Below are positions 1 to 9,500 of a stretch of 64,000 nt of DNA, piece by piece. The translations under genes and the position numbers were made by a program. Under the pieces are notes generated by a model. The model made no database searches and had not been told where the DNA came from. It saw nothing but the letters and a program-made list of their open reading frames with translations. Position 1 is the stretch's first letter. Every line of letters starts with the position of its first letter. This DNA is from Candidatus Melainabacteria bacterium (lineage in GTDB: Bacteria; Cyanobacteriota; Vampirovibrionia; Obscuribacterales; Obscuribacteraceae), in contig QKMZ01000003.1 in assembly GCA_003242885.1 (NCBI GenBank), forward strand, positions 744,001 to 808,000, in the 5' to 3' direction.

Positions 1-1
1 T

Positions 2-349
2 GATATAAAAATAGATCAAAAAAAATTTGTGGAAGCCGAAAAATTGCTCGATCAAGCGGTTGTCTACTCAGATCGCAACCCGACGGCATTGGTGAAAGGA
101 GCCATTATCAAACAGATGCGCGGAAAGAGTTCAGAAGCAGAAGCACTGTTGAAACATTGGCGTGAATCTGGAAGAGGAGGAACCAGCGGCTTCAGTGCAG
201 CTGCTTACTCTACGTGGATTGAGATTTTGAACAACCAAAAAAGGTTGAAAGAATCAATGGAACTCCAGTGTGAAGCTGCGAAATTTATCGGAAACGCAGC
301 AGACGGCAAGCTTTTTCAATGTTCTTTGGAAGACCGGCTCAAGAGATGA
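2..349 (+). CDS. C-terminal fragment of a TPR-like protein (5' end outside window)
   Basis: The reading frame is open from base 2 to a TGA at 347-349, so this is the 3' end of a longer gene. A GTG at 29 is possible as a start, but the upstream codons read like ordinary coding sequence, so I treat it as internal. The segment has helical, Ala/Glu/Leu-rich pairs such as AEKLLDQAV and SEAEALLKHW, spaced as in TPR-like helical repeats. No signal peptide or domain end can be judged from a fragment. Function unknown; a scaffold or protein-binding role is an inference from the helical repeats only. Confidence 0.6.
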   Translation, partial: DIKIDQKKFVEAEKLLDQAVVYSDRNPTALVKGAIIKQMRGKSSEAEALLKHWRESGRGGTSGFSAAAYSTWIEILNNQKRLKESMELQCEAAKFIGNAADGKLFQCSLEDRLKR

Positions 350-382
350 TAAACACTTTGAATCGCTAAACCTTCTAGGCAA

Positions 383-1819
383 CTATTCTGTTTTTGCTTC
401 TGGCTCTGCGGGTTTGACTGGTGCGTTCTTGCCTGTAAGCAGATGAGTGACGACACAAACAATGATCGCGACGACAAGAAGAACTGCGATCACCTGGGTC
501 TTCAGATTCGAAGGTGCATCATTGCCTAGTTCGATTAGCGGACCTGAAAGATACGCGACCGACATCATGAGCGGGGGAACCAAAATGATGTTTTCGTGCT
601 CGGGTAGTTTCAAATCATAGGCGTGTTGCAAAAACACAGCAAGCAGCACCGCCCCGACAAGAACAGAGGACAAAAGCGCGCAAGACGGTTCTGCATGCAA
701 AAAATAATTAGACACTACAGGCAGTGTCACCCCGGCGCCCACCAGAGCGAAAGGCAAATATTTGCGAGCATCAGTTTCTCTAAATAAAGAACTGATTACA
801 AACATCGCAAGAATGCCACCGAACATCGCTGCATAGCAGTATGTATGCATTATGTTGACGCCCGTGACATTCGCGTTATACGCAGACATAAAACCTTGCA
901 GCAAAACACGCGAGGAGAAAAATATGCCGACTGTTTGTGCAAGTCCCGGCTTCCTGGCAACAACAGCAGCAGAAGCAACAACACACAAACCCAGCATGCC
1001 AAAGAGACGAGTGGCAAGCAAAGTAAGGATGCCTACGAAAACGAGTGATTTGAAACCCTTGAGCATCTCGCCTTTCTCGCCGTCTTCTTGCGTTAGTTTT
1101 TCAAACAGGTAAGCGAAGAAGAAGGAAGCGCCTGCAAGAGCCGCAATTGTTGCGATTTTCGGAGCGAGCAGAAGTTTGTTAATCACGACGAGAAGGAAGA
1201 GTCCGCCGCTGGCAGCAATAAGAATTCGTCTCCACCAGTACGGGTCGTTTCCAACCAGCGGACGTTCACTCCAGCGGAGGAAAAGTCCGATGACAAGCGA
1301 CGCCAGCACCAAGGTTGTGTTTCTGACTTCGTCTCCGGTTGAACCACCGACTTTGAACCAGAAAGTGCTGGAGAGAAAAACAAATGCCGGAAGAATGTCT
1401 TCGAATGTAGATTCGGGCAACTTGTGCATGTTTTCCATCGCCTTCCAACTGAGAAGGCCGATCAATGTAGAGGTTATATCACCGATTACGGCCCCCGGGT
1501 GCAGAACGACTACAGCAGAGAGAACCAATAAAAGAATAGAGCGATAGAAAACAGGCAAGCCGACTTGGCTAAGAACATAGGGAACGACTACGCCAAGAGC
1601 AATGTATGCGATGTCCCAGTACGTGCAGACTTTAGCGAATGTCCCGATGAATGCGAGTGCGCAAAGAGGAATCAACGTGAAAAGAAGAGGCTTGACCGAA
1701 GCGACCAAATTTTTCGCCGACAGCTCTTTCCACGCCTGCGCTCGAACGAAGCTCCACAGAAAGATCACTGCCAGAACTGCGCCAAATAAATTGAGAATGT
1801 TGCTGGACAATGCCATCAT
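383..1819 (-). CDS. Polytopic integral membrane protein of unknown function
   Basis: About 478 residues with some 13-15 hydrophobic segments spread over the whole length and a short charged C-terminal tail ending in PAEPEAKTE. I recognise no transporter signature or catalytic motif. The frame extends back to a TTG at 1831. A GGGAGGG ribosome-binding site abuts that TTG and lies about 12 bases before the ATG at 1819, so I prefer 1819 (the next ATG, 1816, is also possible). It is convergent with the partial gene at the window start and stands alone. It could be a transporter or a polysaccharide-related membrane protein; the sequence does not decide. Confidence 0.7.
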   Translation of the reverse strand: MMALSSNILNLFGAVLAVIFLWSFVRAQAWKELSAKNLVASVKPLLFTLIPLCALAFIGTFAKVCTYWDIAYIALGVVVPYVLSQVGLPVFYRSILLLVLSAVVVLHPGAVIGDITSTLIGLLSWKAMENMHKLPESTFEDILPAFVFLSSTFWFKVGGSTGDEVRNTTLVLASLVIGLFLRWSERPLVGNDPYWWRRILIAASGGLFLLVVINKLLLAPKIATIAALAGASFFFAYLFEKLTQEDGEKGEMLKGFKSLVFVGILTLLATRLFGMLGLCVVASAAVVARKPGLAQTVGIFFSSRVLLQGFMSAYNANVTGVNIMHTYCYAAMFGGILAMFVISSLFRETDARKYLPFALVGAGVTLPVVSNYFLHAEPSCALLSSVLVGAVLLAVFLQHAYDLKLPEHENIILVPPLMMSVAYLSGPLIELGNDAPSNLKTQVIAVLLVVAIIVCVVTHLLTGKNAPVKPAEPEAKTE

Positions 1820-2090
1820 CGCAGTTACCAACCCTCCCGGGAGACGCGTGTTAGACTAAATCGGTGGTTCCACTCATAATTTCCATTTAGTGGTCGAACA
1901 AGACACGAAGAACCCCACCTGAAAAGCCCTACAATACACTGTTTTGGGACTGATTTCAGGTTTGAGCCGGACGCTTATAAACTTCTAGCCGACCACTATG
2001 AATGTAACACGAAACCTGTTTTCAACCTGTTAGAACTGGGCTAAGAATGCGCGAGATTTGAGCAAGGGCTGAGAAGGAAAAATACGGCAC

Positions 2091-3068
2091 ATGCGGTTTG
2101 TTTATCCAGCGATTGTACTTTCTGTCTTCGCCCTTTCCATGTGTCTTTTGGTGATGAACACAGTTTTTGTTAGTCCAAAAGAAGAAGCATTTGCCTTTCT
2201 TGAAAATTTGAAACACAACGAGCTGAGCCGCGCGGTGAAGCGCTTCGGCGGCAATGTCTGCCGTTGCCCGGCGAAAGGTGGATGGGGTTCGTACCTAATA
2301 TATGTATCGGCGCAGGAGCCTAACCTTGCCTTTACAGTAGGCAAAAATTTCTCTGTCGGCGAACCTAAAATTCACAACGTGAACCATCCGAAGAAGAAGG
2401 CGGTGACAGTATTCTGGGAAACACCAGAAGACACAGTCGTGGATGTACCGGTCAAATTCGAAAAGAACGATCGTCCCTACTTCCTACCGCTCAAGATGGC
2501 ATACGGCTACAAAATGACGGAAGAAGAGCTGAATGCCTTTTCAAAGGATCCCGACCACGAAGCATACAAAGGCTTCTACTTGCGACTTCGACCATCAATA
2601 GAGAAAGACGCCATTCTGCCGCCTAAAGGTGCAATTTCCGAAGAAGCCGAATTAGAGTTTCAGGCGATTCTCAAAGACAAAAGCAGAATGCTCAAGAAGG
2701 ATAAGGATGCCCTGGAGTTGGAGCGTCGACAGAACGAGCAAGCGGCGCAAGAACTGAGAGACATGTTTGGCGACGAAGCAGCAAATTACGTTGAGCCCAA
2801 GGACGCCGGTCCCGTTGTGAAAGCAGACGGAACCGAGATGTCCAAAGAGGAAATTCAGAAATTATTGCCGCGTCTCGATAATTGCTTGGTGAGACTACAC
2901 GTTGTGCGAAAAGGGCAATTGAGAGACTGGACGATTTTCCACTTCGCGGTCATTGCCAACGTCCTGGACATGCCGGACGGATCGCAGTTGAAACTAAAAC
3001 ATTCGCAGCCGCCGGGTTACACAATGGACGAAGTACGTCCACAGTTAAAAGAGGACCAGCACGACTAG
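2091..3068 (+). CDS. Membrane-anchored protein of unknown function
   Basis: 325 residues. An N-terminal hydrophobic segment (about residues 4-26, with VFALSMCLLVMN) looks like an uncleaved signal anchor, leaving a mostly hydrophilic domain outside the membrane. The middle (about 185-235) is rich in Lys, Glu, Arg and Gln and could form a coiled coil. Two cysteines (VCRCPAK, near residue 57) form a CxC pair. No family is recognised. It is convergent with the DUF4388 gene that follows, and the 72-base gap between them holds a small palindromic repeat that may end transcription. Confidence 0.65.
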   Translation: MRFVYPAIVLSVFALSMCLLVMNTVFVSPKEEAFAFLENLKHNELSRAVKRFGGNVCRCPAKGGWGSYLIYVSAQEPNLAFTVGKNFSVGEPKIHNVNHPKKKAVTVFWETPEDTVVDVPVKFEKNDRPYFLPLKMAYGYKMTEEELNAFSKDPDHEAYKGFYLRLRPSIEKDAILPPKGAISEEAELEFQAILKDKSRMLKKDKDALELERRQNEQAAQELRDMFGDEAANYVEPKDAGPVVKADGTEMSKEEIQKLLPRLDNCLVRLHVVRKGQLRDWTIFHFAVIANVLDMPDGSQLKLKHSQPPGYTMDEVRPQLKEDQHD

Positions 3069-3097
3069 GTTTTCGAAGTCTAATAAAATTGCCAACC

Positions 3098-3130
3098 GGT
3101 CGACGCAAGGCGCTGACCCTACAGTAAAAC
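3098..3130. repeat. Small dispersed palindromic repeat, copy 1 (GGTCGACGC type)
   Basis: Bases 3098-3118 read GGTCGACGC, a 3-base loop, then GCGCTGACC, an imperfect 9-bp stem, followed by CTACAGTAAAAC. A nearly identical unit with a perfect stem lies at 15406-15438. Both copies sit between convergent genes, directly after the stop of a minus-strand gene. Confidence 0.6.
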
Positions 3131-3140
3131 GACACGTTTG

Positions 3141-4739
3141 TCAGGACTGGATATCCTTGAGCAATACAATCGGAGACGAGCCTTGTTGAGCTCGTTTCTT
3201 GGCTTCCTTCGCACCGGCAAGCAGCATGCCGATGTCGTTGCAGTCTTCAGGAAGTCCGGCAATCCCCATAGCCACTGCTATGTATCGGGAATCCAAGTCG
3301 CACACAGGAGATGACAGAATCGCCTGAGTGATGCGATTTGCCACCACCGAAGCGGCGTTGACGTTGGTGTAGGGAAGAAGAATCATAAAGGAAAACGTTT
3401 CGAAGTGTGCAAGCAGATCGATTTTTCTGGTGATCAGATTGATGCGTTTTGCAATCTCGCGAATATGTGGAATCGGCAGCGGTTGCGGTCCGTCAGGGGT
3501 ACGCATCGCCAATTCAAAAACAATGAGAGAAAACGGCAGACCACTCGACTCGAATCGGAAAAATTCCTGTTCAACGAAATGGAGAATCAATGGGTAGTTG
3601 ATCAGGTCAGTTTCCGGTCGATGCAAACTGCGCATGCCGGCTTGAATAGTGGCGCGATCGATTCCCATCGCTTCAAGTGGTAACTGCTGCTGAACCTGCG
3701 CGGCCTTGTTGGAAATCACGATCAAGTCACATTTCACAAGGTTGTAGATAATCGGTAGCCATTCTGTCTTCGCCATCGGGCGACGACGCAAGACATCAAA
3801 TACGGTGCTCTGGTTGTCAATGCATTGATACAAAAGTTTTTGCATGTTCAAATCGAGCGGGATGCCACCGTAAATAGCACGCTCGAAGTCTGCCTCGGTC
3901 AAATTCGGCAATCGCCTGACCAAGAAAGACTCCATCGTCAGTCCGTGCGTGTTCAATTCACGCACATACTCTCGCAACGGCGTGCCTTGCTGGACTAAAA
4001 CATCCAGACTCTGACTAACTGTGCGTGCAGTTGTTCGCTCGTTGTCGTGAAACTCGAATCGACCATCCTGCCATGTGATCATCTCGATTATAGCCATGTC
4101 GCCTTGCGAATCCAGCGCATTTGCATGCAGTGGCTTTCCAGCCTCGAAGAAAATCTCAGAGCCACCCTGCGGGCTTTCAATGTAGAGTCTGCCGGTCAGC
4201 TCATGCATAGCAACAGACAAAAGCAATTTGGGAACTTGTATGTTTTTCAAATCACCTTGCATGGATGCTTGAGCCTGAGCAGCTTGAAGACCTGCACCAG
4301 CATTTCTGAACGCTTGCGCAAGACTGTCTGCGCCGGAATTATTACTTCTAAAACCAGACAGTGTCGTTATCTGCTGAGCAGATTCTTCCACTGGACCGCC
4401 CATGCATTCGCGAGTAACGATATTGTGGATCAAGGCGACGTCCGGACTTTGGTAGCTCCATGCCGGAGGGTTTTGCTCTGGGCTATTGAGCGCGTTGGGA
4501 TCGTCCCTAAACTGAGAATAGAAAAACCAGATCGGGTCCGAATCGTCCGCCGGACAGCGCACTGATAGCATCTTTTCGTGATGCTGATTTGGATTTATAA
4601 AGACAAGTTCTACAATTCGTCCACGCGCCTGCTGCGCTTGAGCCAGCATCTGCGCCACATGCTCGTAGGACGGAATCGTGCCCAGCGTGGGCATCCTAAT
4701 CGGCGGCGGTGGGGGCTGTGGTTTTGGTGGTCTATACAT
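3141..4739 (-). CDS. DUF4388 protein with degenerate GGDEF-like domain (paralogue B)
   Basis: 532 residues, cytoplasmic. The N-terminus is Pro-rich (PKPQPPPPPIRMP). A DUF4388/PatA-type domain is visible at about 160-240 (LTGRLYIES, IFFEAGKPLHA, WQDGRFEF), a class of domain common in signalling proteins of cyanobacteria and delta-proteobacteria. The C-terminal part (about 395-525) has the layout of a GGDEF domain, but the position of the RxGGDEF signature reads HFETFSFMILLP, so the catalytic loop is gone and diguanylate cyclase activity is unlikely. A structural or ligand-sensing role is inferred. It lies 42 bases downstream of a same-strand paralogue (4782-6425) with the same architecture, clearly a tandem duplication and probably one transcription unit. 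Confidence 0.75.
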   Translation of the reverse strand: MYRPPKPQPPPPPIRMPTLGTIPSYEHVAQMLAQAQQARGRIVELVFINPNQHHEKMLSVRCPADDSDPIWFFYSQFRDDPNALNSPEQNPPAWSYQSPDVALIHNIVTRECMGGPVEESAQQITTLSGFRSNNSGADSLAQAFRNAGAGLQAAQAQASMQGDLKNIQVPKLLLSVAMHELTGRLYIESPQGGSEIFFEAGKPLHANALDSQGDMAIIEMITWQDGRFEFHDNERTTARTVSQSLDVLVQQGTPLREYVRELNTHGLTMESFLVRRLPNLTEADFERAIYGGIPLDLNMQKLLYQCIDNQSTVFDVLRRRPMAKTEWLPIIYNLVKCDLIVISNKAAQVQQQLPLEAMGIDRATIQAGMRSLHRPETDLINYPLILHFVEQEFFRFESSGLPFSLIVFELAMRTPDGPQPLPIPHIREIAKRINLITRKIDLLAHFETFSFMILLPYTNVNAASVVANRITQAILSSPVCDLDSRYIAVAMGIAGLPEDCNDIGMLLAGAKEAKKRAQQGSSPIVLLKDIQS

Positions 4740-4781
4740 GAGCCTTGGATTTATCTTGATTTAGTTCTGCGGCCTTAATAC

Positions 4782-6425
4782 TCAGGACGATTGAGCCGAA
4801 TGAATGTTTTTGAATAAGCATATGGGTATGGTGCTGCTTGCCGCTCGGGTTCGTGCTTCCTTTGCTGCAGCAATGAGAAAGGCGGGGTCGTCGCAATCTT
4901 CGGGCACGCCGGCAACACCAAAGCTCAAATGAATGTGCGTTGGATGAATATGTGGAGCAAGTGGCGTTTGCATAATCAATTCGCTTACGCGCTGAGCAAA
5001 AAAGGCGGCACTGTCCGTGGTGGTATGAGGAAGAATCGCAGCAAAGTCAAAAGTCTCGAAGTGCGCAATGATGTCCAAATTTCTCCTCACCGTGATCAAG
5101 CGCCGCACCGCTTCATTGAGGATAGGACCAGCCAACGGTTGCAATCCCATGGCATCACGCAAGCGCATATCGAAAAGCACAACACTGAAAGGAACATTCA
5201 AGCGCTCATATCGATGAAACTCTTGCTCCAGGAAAAAGAGGAACATCGGATACGTGTACAAACCTGTTTCCGGTCTGACCAGTTTACTCATTACACCCTG
5301 AATTTGAGTACGATCCAAACTCTGAACTTCCATGAGCCCCATGCGAACGCCTGCTGGTGGTTTATCAGAGAACGCCAGCAATTCTGCATGCAGAAGATTG
5401 AAGAGAATCGGCACCCACTCAGTCTTCGTGAGGGGTCTGCGGCGCAGGAGTTCAAACAAAGTGCTCATGTTATCGACACTTTGATAAAACTGCTTTTGCA
5501 AATTCATATCAATCGGAACGAACTGAGACACTCTCTGCTCAAAATCTTTCTCAGTCAAATTCGGCACTTTGCGGAAGAGATATGTCTCCATCTTCACGCC
5601 TGTGTTTTGCAGATATTTGAGTTGGTCGAGCAAACCAATCCCTTCCATCAACAAAGAATTGAGATTCTTTTTGACATTGCGCTCGACGGTGCGCTCGCGC
5701 TCGAAGAATTTGAACTTTCCGTCTTCCCAGGTCAGAGACTCGAGCAGCGCCAGATCACCTTGAGCGTCCGCAGCAACTGCATAGACAGGCGCCCCGTCTT
5801 CGAAGTAAAACTCTCCTCCTCCCTTCGATGACTTCACGGCCAGGCGCCCCGTCATCTTGGACATCGAAATAGATTGAAGAAGGTTGGGATAAGGAACTGT
5901 TTGCAAATCCCCTTCAAGAGCCGCAGGACCGGTCTCCTGTACTTCCGCAGCGGCTGCGGCGGCTGCAGTTTGCGATGAAGGAGGCATGCCGTGCAGAGTA
6001 CCCATCATGTACGGAAACGCCATAGTACCGGTGTCATTTGGGCTTGGAATTCCGCTCTTCAGATTCAATTCCGTGCCGGTAATCTTCGCCCTGTTGCTAA
6101 TCGCTTCACCAACATCGGTACCAAGACATTGGCTTTCTATGACCGTTTGAATCAGTGTGACATCGGACTGCTGCATGCGAAAAATGGTTGTGACACGATT
6201 GCCGTCACCGGTCGTCAGGCTCCAGGTCGGCTCTGAATACTCTGGCTCGAAGCAAACCGCGATGATATATCCGAATTGCTGGCGCTCCGGGTTGAATGGC
6301 AGCTCGACGGTTCGACCACGTGACTCGTGCGCCTGCTCCGTGATTTTTACGAGCATCTCATAGGTCGGCAATTGCGCAATACGCGGCAGCCTAATAGGAG
6401 GAGGAGATTTTTGCGGTCGGAACAT
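4782..6425 (-). CDS. DUF4388 protein with degenerate GGDEF-like domain (paralogue A)
   Basis: 547 residues. The order matches its downstream neighbour: Pro-rich start (RPQKSPPPIRLPRI), N-terminal conserved block, DUF4388 domain at about 175-260 (MTGRLAVKSSKGG, YFEDGAPVYAV, WEDGKFKFFERE), a helical middle with LFELLRRRPLTKTEWVPI, and a C-terminal GGDEF fold (about 410-540). Here too the signature is lost (HFETFDFAAILP). An Ala-rich linker (AAAAAAAE) precedes the DUF4388 domain. The shared blocks with the neighbour show a local duplication. It is likely a signalling or scaffold protein without cyclase activity. The 173 bases upstream separate it from the protease gene on the same strand. Confidence 0.75.
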   Translation of the reverse strand: MFRPQKSPPPIRLPRIAQLPTYEMLVKITEQAHESRGRTVELPFNPERQQFGYIIAVCFEPEYSEPTWSLTTGDGNRVTTIFRMQQSDVTLIQTVIESQCLGTDVGEAISNRAKITGTELNLKSGIPSPNDTGTMAFPYMMGTLHGMPPSSQTAAAAAAAEVQETGPAALEGDLQTVPYPNLLQSISMSKMTGRLAVKSSKGGGEFYFEDGAPVYAVAADAQGDLALLESLTWEDGKFKFFERERTVERNVKKNLNSLLMEGIGLLDQLKYLQNTGVKMETYLFRKVPNLTEKDFEQRVSQFVPIDMNLQKQFYQSVDNMSTLFELLRRRPLTKTEWVPILFNLLHAELLAFSDKPPAGVRMGLMEVQSLDRTQIQGVMSKLVRPETGLYTYPMFLFFLEQEFHRYERLNVPFSVVLFDMRLRDAMGLQPLAGPILNEAVRRLITVRRNLDIIAHFETFDFAAILPHTTTDSAAFFAQRVSELIMQTPLAPHIHPTHIHLSFGVAGVPEDCDDPAFLIAAAKEARTRAASSTIPICLFKNIHSAQSS

Positions 6426-6598
6426 CGGAGATTAAATTCGGCGCTTATAAGTTGGTCTTCTGGTAAATCGGCATTATCAGACCTCAGGAAAGAGCAGTTC
6501 TCCGCAGGCCTAAGAACTCTATTACTAGATGCCTACCACTTATTTAGATCTGACAAACCTTAGAAGCCTTGGCTGGCGGGTTTCGGTCCGATAATCCG

Positions 6599-9500
6599 CT
6601 AAGGTTCTTCACGCTCTTCGGCTGCAATCTCGGCCGTTTCCGGCGCCAGCGAGGCAATTTCCGGCGGCGCCTGCGGACCGACGGGCGCAACTTCATTTTC
6701 TGCCGGCGGCATCTCCGAGCGCATGGAAAGTATTGCAGCGATAATCGCCGGTCCCGCCATCACCAAAGCACTGACAGCCAGAGTCGGAAGCATCACGGGC
6801 AGCGCATGCGAAACGACAGAAATCATGCGTACAAACAAAATAGAGGAGAGACCCGCTGTGAAATATGCAATCGGATTCATTTTTGCTACTCGAGCAATGA
6901 AAAGAAAGTTCCAGGCATAGACAGCTAATGACGAAACAGCGCCGATTACTGCATCCTCGATGTGTTTTTGACCACACCATGTGCCGATCGAGACCAAAGT
7001 AACAAAGATAAAGTAAACCCTAGGGTTGCGACAATATCGCGCATAAATTCCCACCGAAATTGCCGTTGTGAGCAGCAGTTGAGCGCCTTGTACGGGCGCG
7101 GATATCACGGCGTCAAAAGGGGGGAATTGCAGATTCATCAAGGACGAGATTGTGCTCAATGACGCCTGCTGAAGGTCTGGCGAATAGCGCGTGCGCGCCA
7201 CACTGGCGACCAGGGAAATAACTTCGAGCACTGCCACGTATGCATAGCCGGCTAAAGCACCATCAACCCACATCGTGCGCTGAACACTCTGATTCTCGCG
7301 GTTATGCGGTCTTGTCACTGCAATGAAATAATTCGAAAGTCTGATTTTGGGAAACAGAATTCGCATCGAACCAATCGCAAAGGCGGCAACAATAGACGCC
7401 ATGAAGAACGAACGGATGTATTGCCCTGCATATGACGACAATTGATCGGTCAAGAAATTATTGAGTGGTGTCGTGGTCGGGTAATCATAGAAAAACAGTG
7501 GCAAAGAATTCAGCTGTGTGGGAATCAGCGTGAGCACATAAGCGGCACCAATGAAGAGTGCGGCGCGCACTCGTATCGCGCGAGCCTTGAGCACGCCAAT
7601 TGCCCAAATTCCTCCAAGGATGAAAAACAGAAGTGAACCGGCCCTATTTATATGACTGGCCATGTCCTCGCGAAAACTTCGCTTACTGCGGTCGAACGTC
7701 CATTTGTCAGGGACCTCCCAGCTCCAATTGGCACCAGAAACCAGATCACCGAAAACACTCACGTTGATTTTGAAACGTGCATCTGACACATCAAACTGCT
7801 TCGAGCGAAAAGTGAACGCCCAGTCTGTGCGCCCTGGTCTCTTCTGCTCTGAGGCAGTTTCAAGCTCGTAAGGTTTCAGATATGGATAAGTAACGTCGAT
7901 TTCATGAACGGCTTTAGCCAACGCTGCATCTTTAGTCAGATACGCGCCTTTAGTGTCTTCAGCCAAGCGAATGTCGGTGCCAATCTCGCGCCCGTCTCCA
8001 TCCAACTGGACTTCATATTCTTCCGGCACTTTCGGCTTGAAAAAACGAATGCGCCAGCAGAAGCCTCCGGAGTGAGACTTCTCGACGACGTCACTTGTTT
8101 TGTAGAAGCCTGACTTTTCGAACATGTATTGTTCTGCCGGACCTGCGCCTTGCTCAGAAAGCCAGGAAACCACCGTGTAATTCGGAGCTTGAATACCGTG
8201 ACGGGTCAAAACCTCAGCAGCGCGAGATTCAGCTTGCGCTCTGTCGATACGAACTTTGCTGTCCATATTCAAAATCGGCTCTCTGACAGCAAAGCAAGCA
8301 AAGCCAAACAAGACGGTAATGACAAAAAGAAAAAGTCGTTTTTGAGGGACAATCGGCGTATAGCTTATCGACTTTTCTTCAGGCTCGGCTTCTTCCTCTT
8401 CTTTTATGTGGATACCTTCATTGACGGCGCGATTGAGAAGCTTCTGCTCTGCCTCGGCATCGTCAGCACCTTTAGAGCGGAAATAACTGTATGCAAAAAT
8501 TGCCACGAATGGAATTACAGAGAGAAATGCTTGCGCTTTGAGCAGCGGATCTCCAGAGGTGAACAGCGGCTTTACACCGAGGAAAGTGTCGAAAATGTAG
8601 TGGGACGCTATGCAAGCAATGATTCCGTAGCGTCGTAATATCCATCCATCGAGAAGCCCTCCCAGTGTGAGTTCCACACCTCTGGCATAAAACGGTTGTT
8701 GCGGATAGGTGCTGTGCGCAAATCCCCAGGCAGCCGCTTGAAAAAGGTTTGCCACCCAAAAATTGCCGGAAATCTTCATCATCAAGCTCATGCCGACGAC
8801 GCGGTAAAGAGCCTCTTCCATGAAAGACGCACTGACGCCGACTCTCATCGCGGAAAGAGCGGGAACATAACTGCTCAGAATCTGGTAATTCTCAACTCCT
8901 AGCGGGCACCAGAAGCCGATTTTCTGGCCCATCAAATAATAGGAGACTACCCATCCCAGATCGATGAGCAACAGCATGTGCCCAACGAAAAGCCCGAGCG
9001 CAACTGCTTTTGATTTGAGTCCTTCTTTTGTAAAAACCTTTTCAATGGCAATGTGATCCGGAAAAGTCTTTCGATAAAGCGCTTCTGCCGCGCCAAACAT
9101 AACGACCGCAGCGAAAGTGCCTGGTACAAGTGTGATCAGCATTTTGATCAATTCAGTCGTTATATAAGACCCATACGTGATGCTGGTGTCGTATCCGTCA
9201 AGCAGTTCGTTGTAGTTATTGATGCCGTCCAGAAAAGGAACGAACGAAAAAATCAGCGAAATGATAATCACTGGAAACCAGCGTATATTGCTGGTCATGA
9301 CCGCCCAGCCAAAAGCAAAAACGCTGACTATCATGAGCAAAGTCATGAAGATTCCAGCGATCTGCGCAAGCATTCGATTGTAAGAACGAATGTCGGCAAA
9401 CTTTCTTTCGAAAGCTTCGGGCACATGCAAATAGCGGTTGTAAGACTCAATTTTGTTGCCGGCAACTCCGACATAGACGCGCATTTTGGCGCCTTTATAG

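Noticed and set aside
3141..6425. Active diguanylate cyclases
   Set aside because: The GGDEF signature is replaced by HFETF in both proteins.
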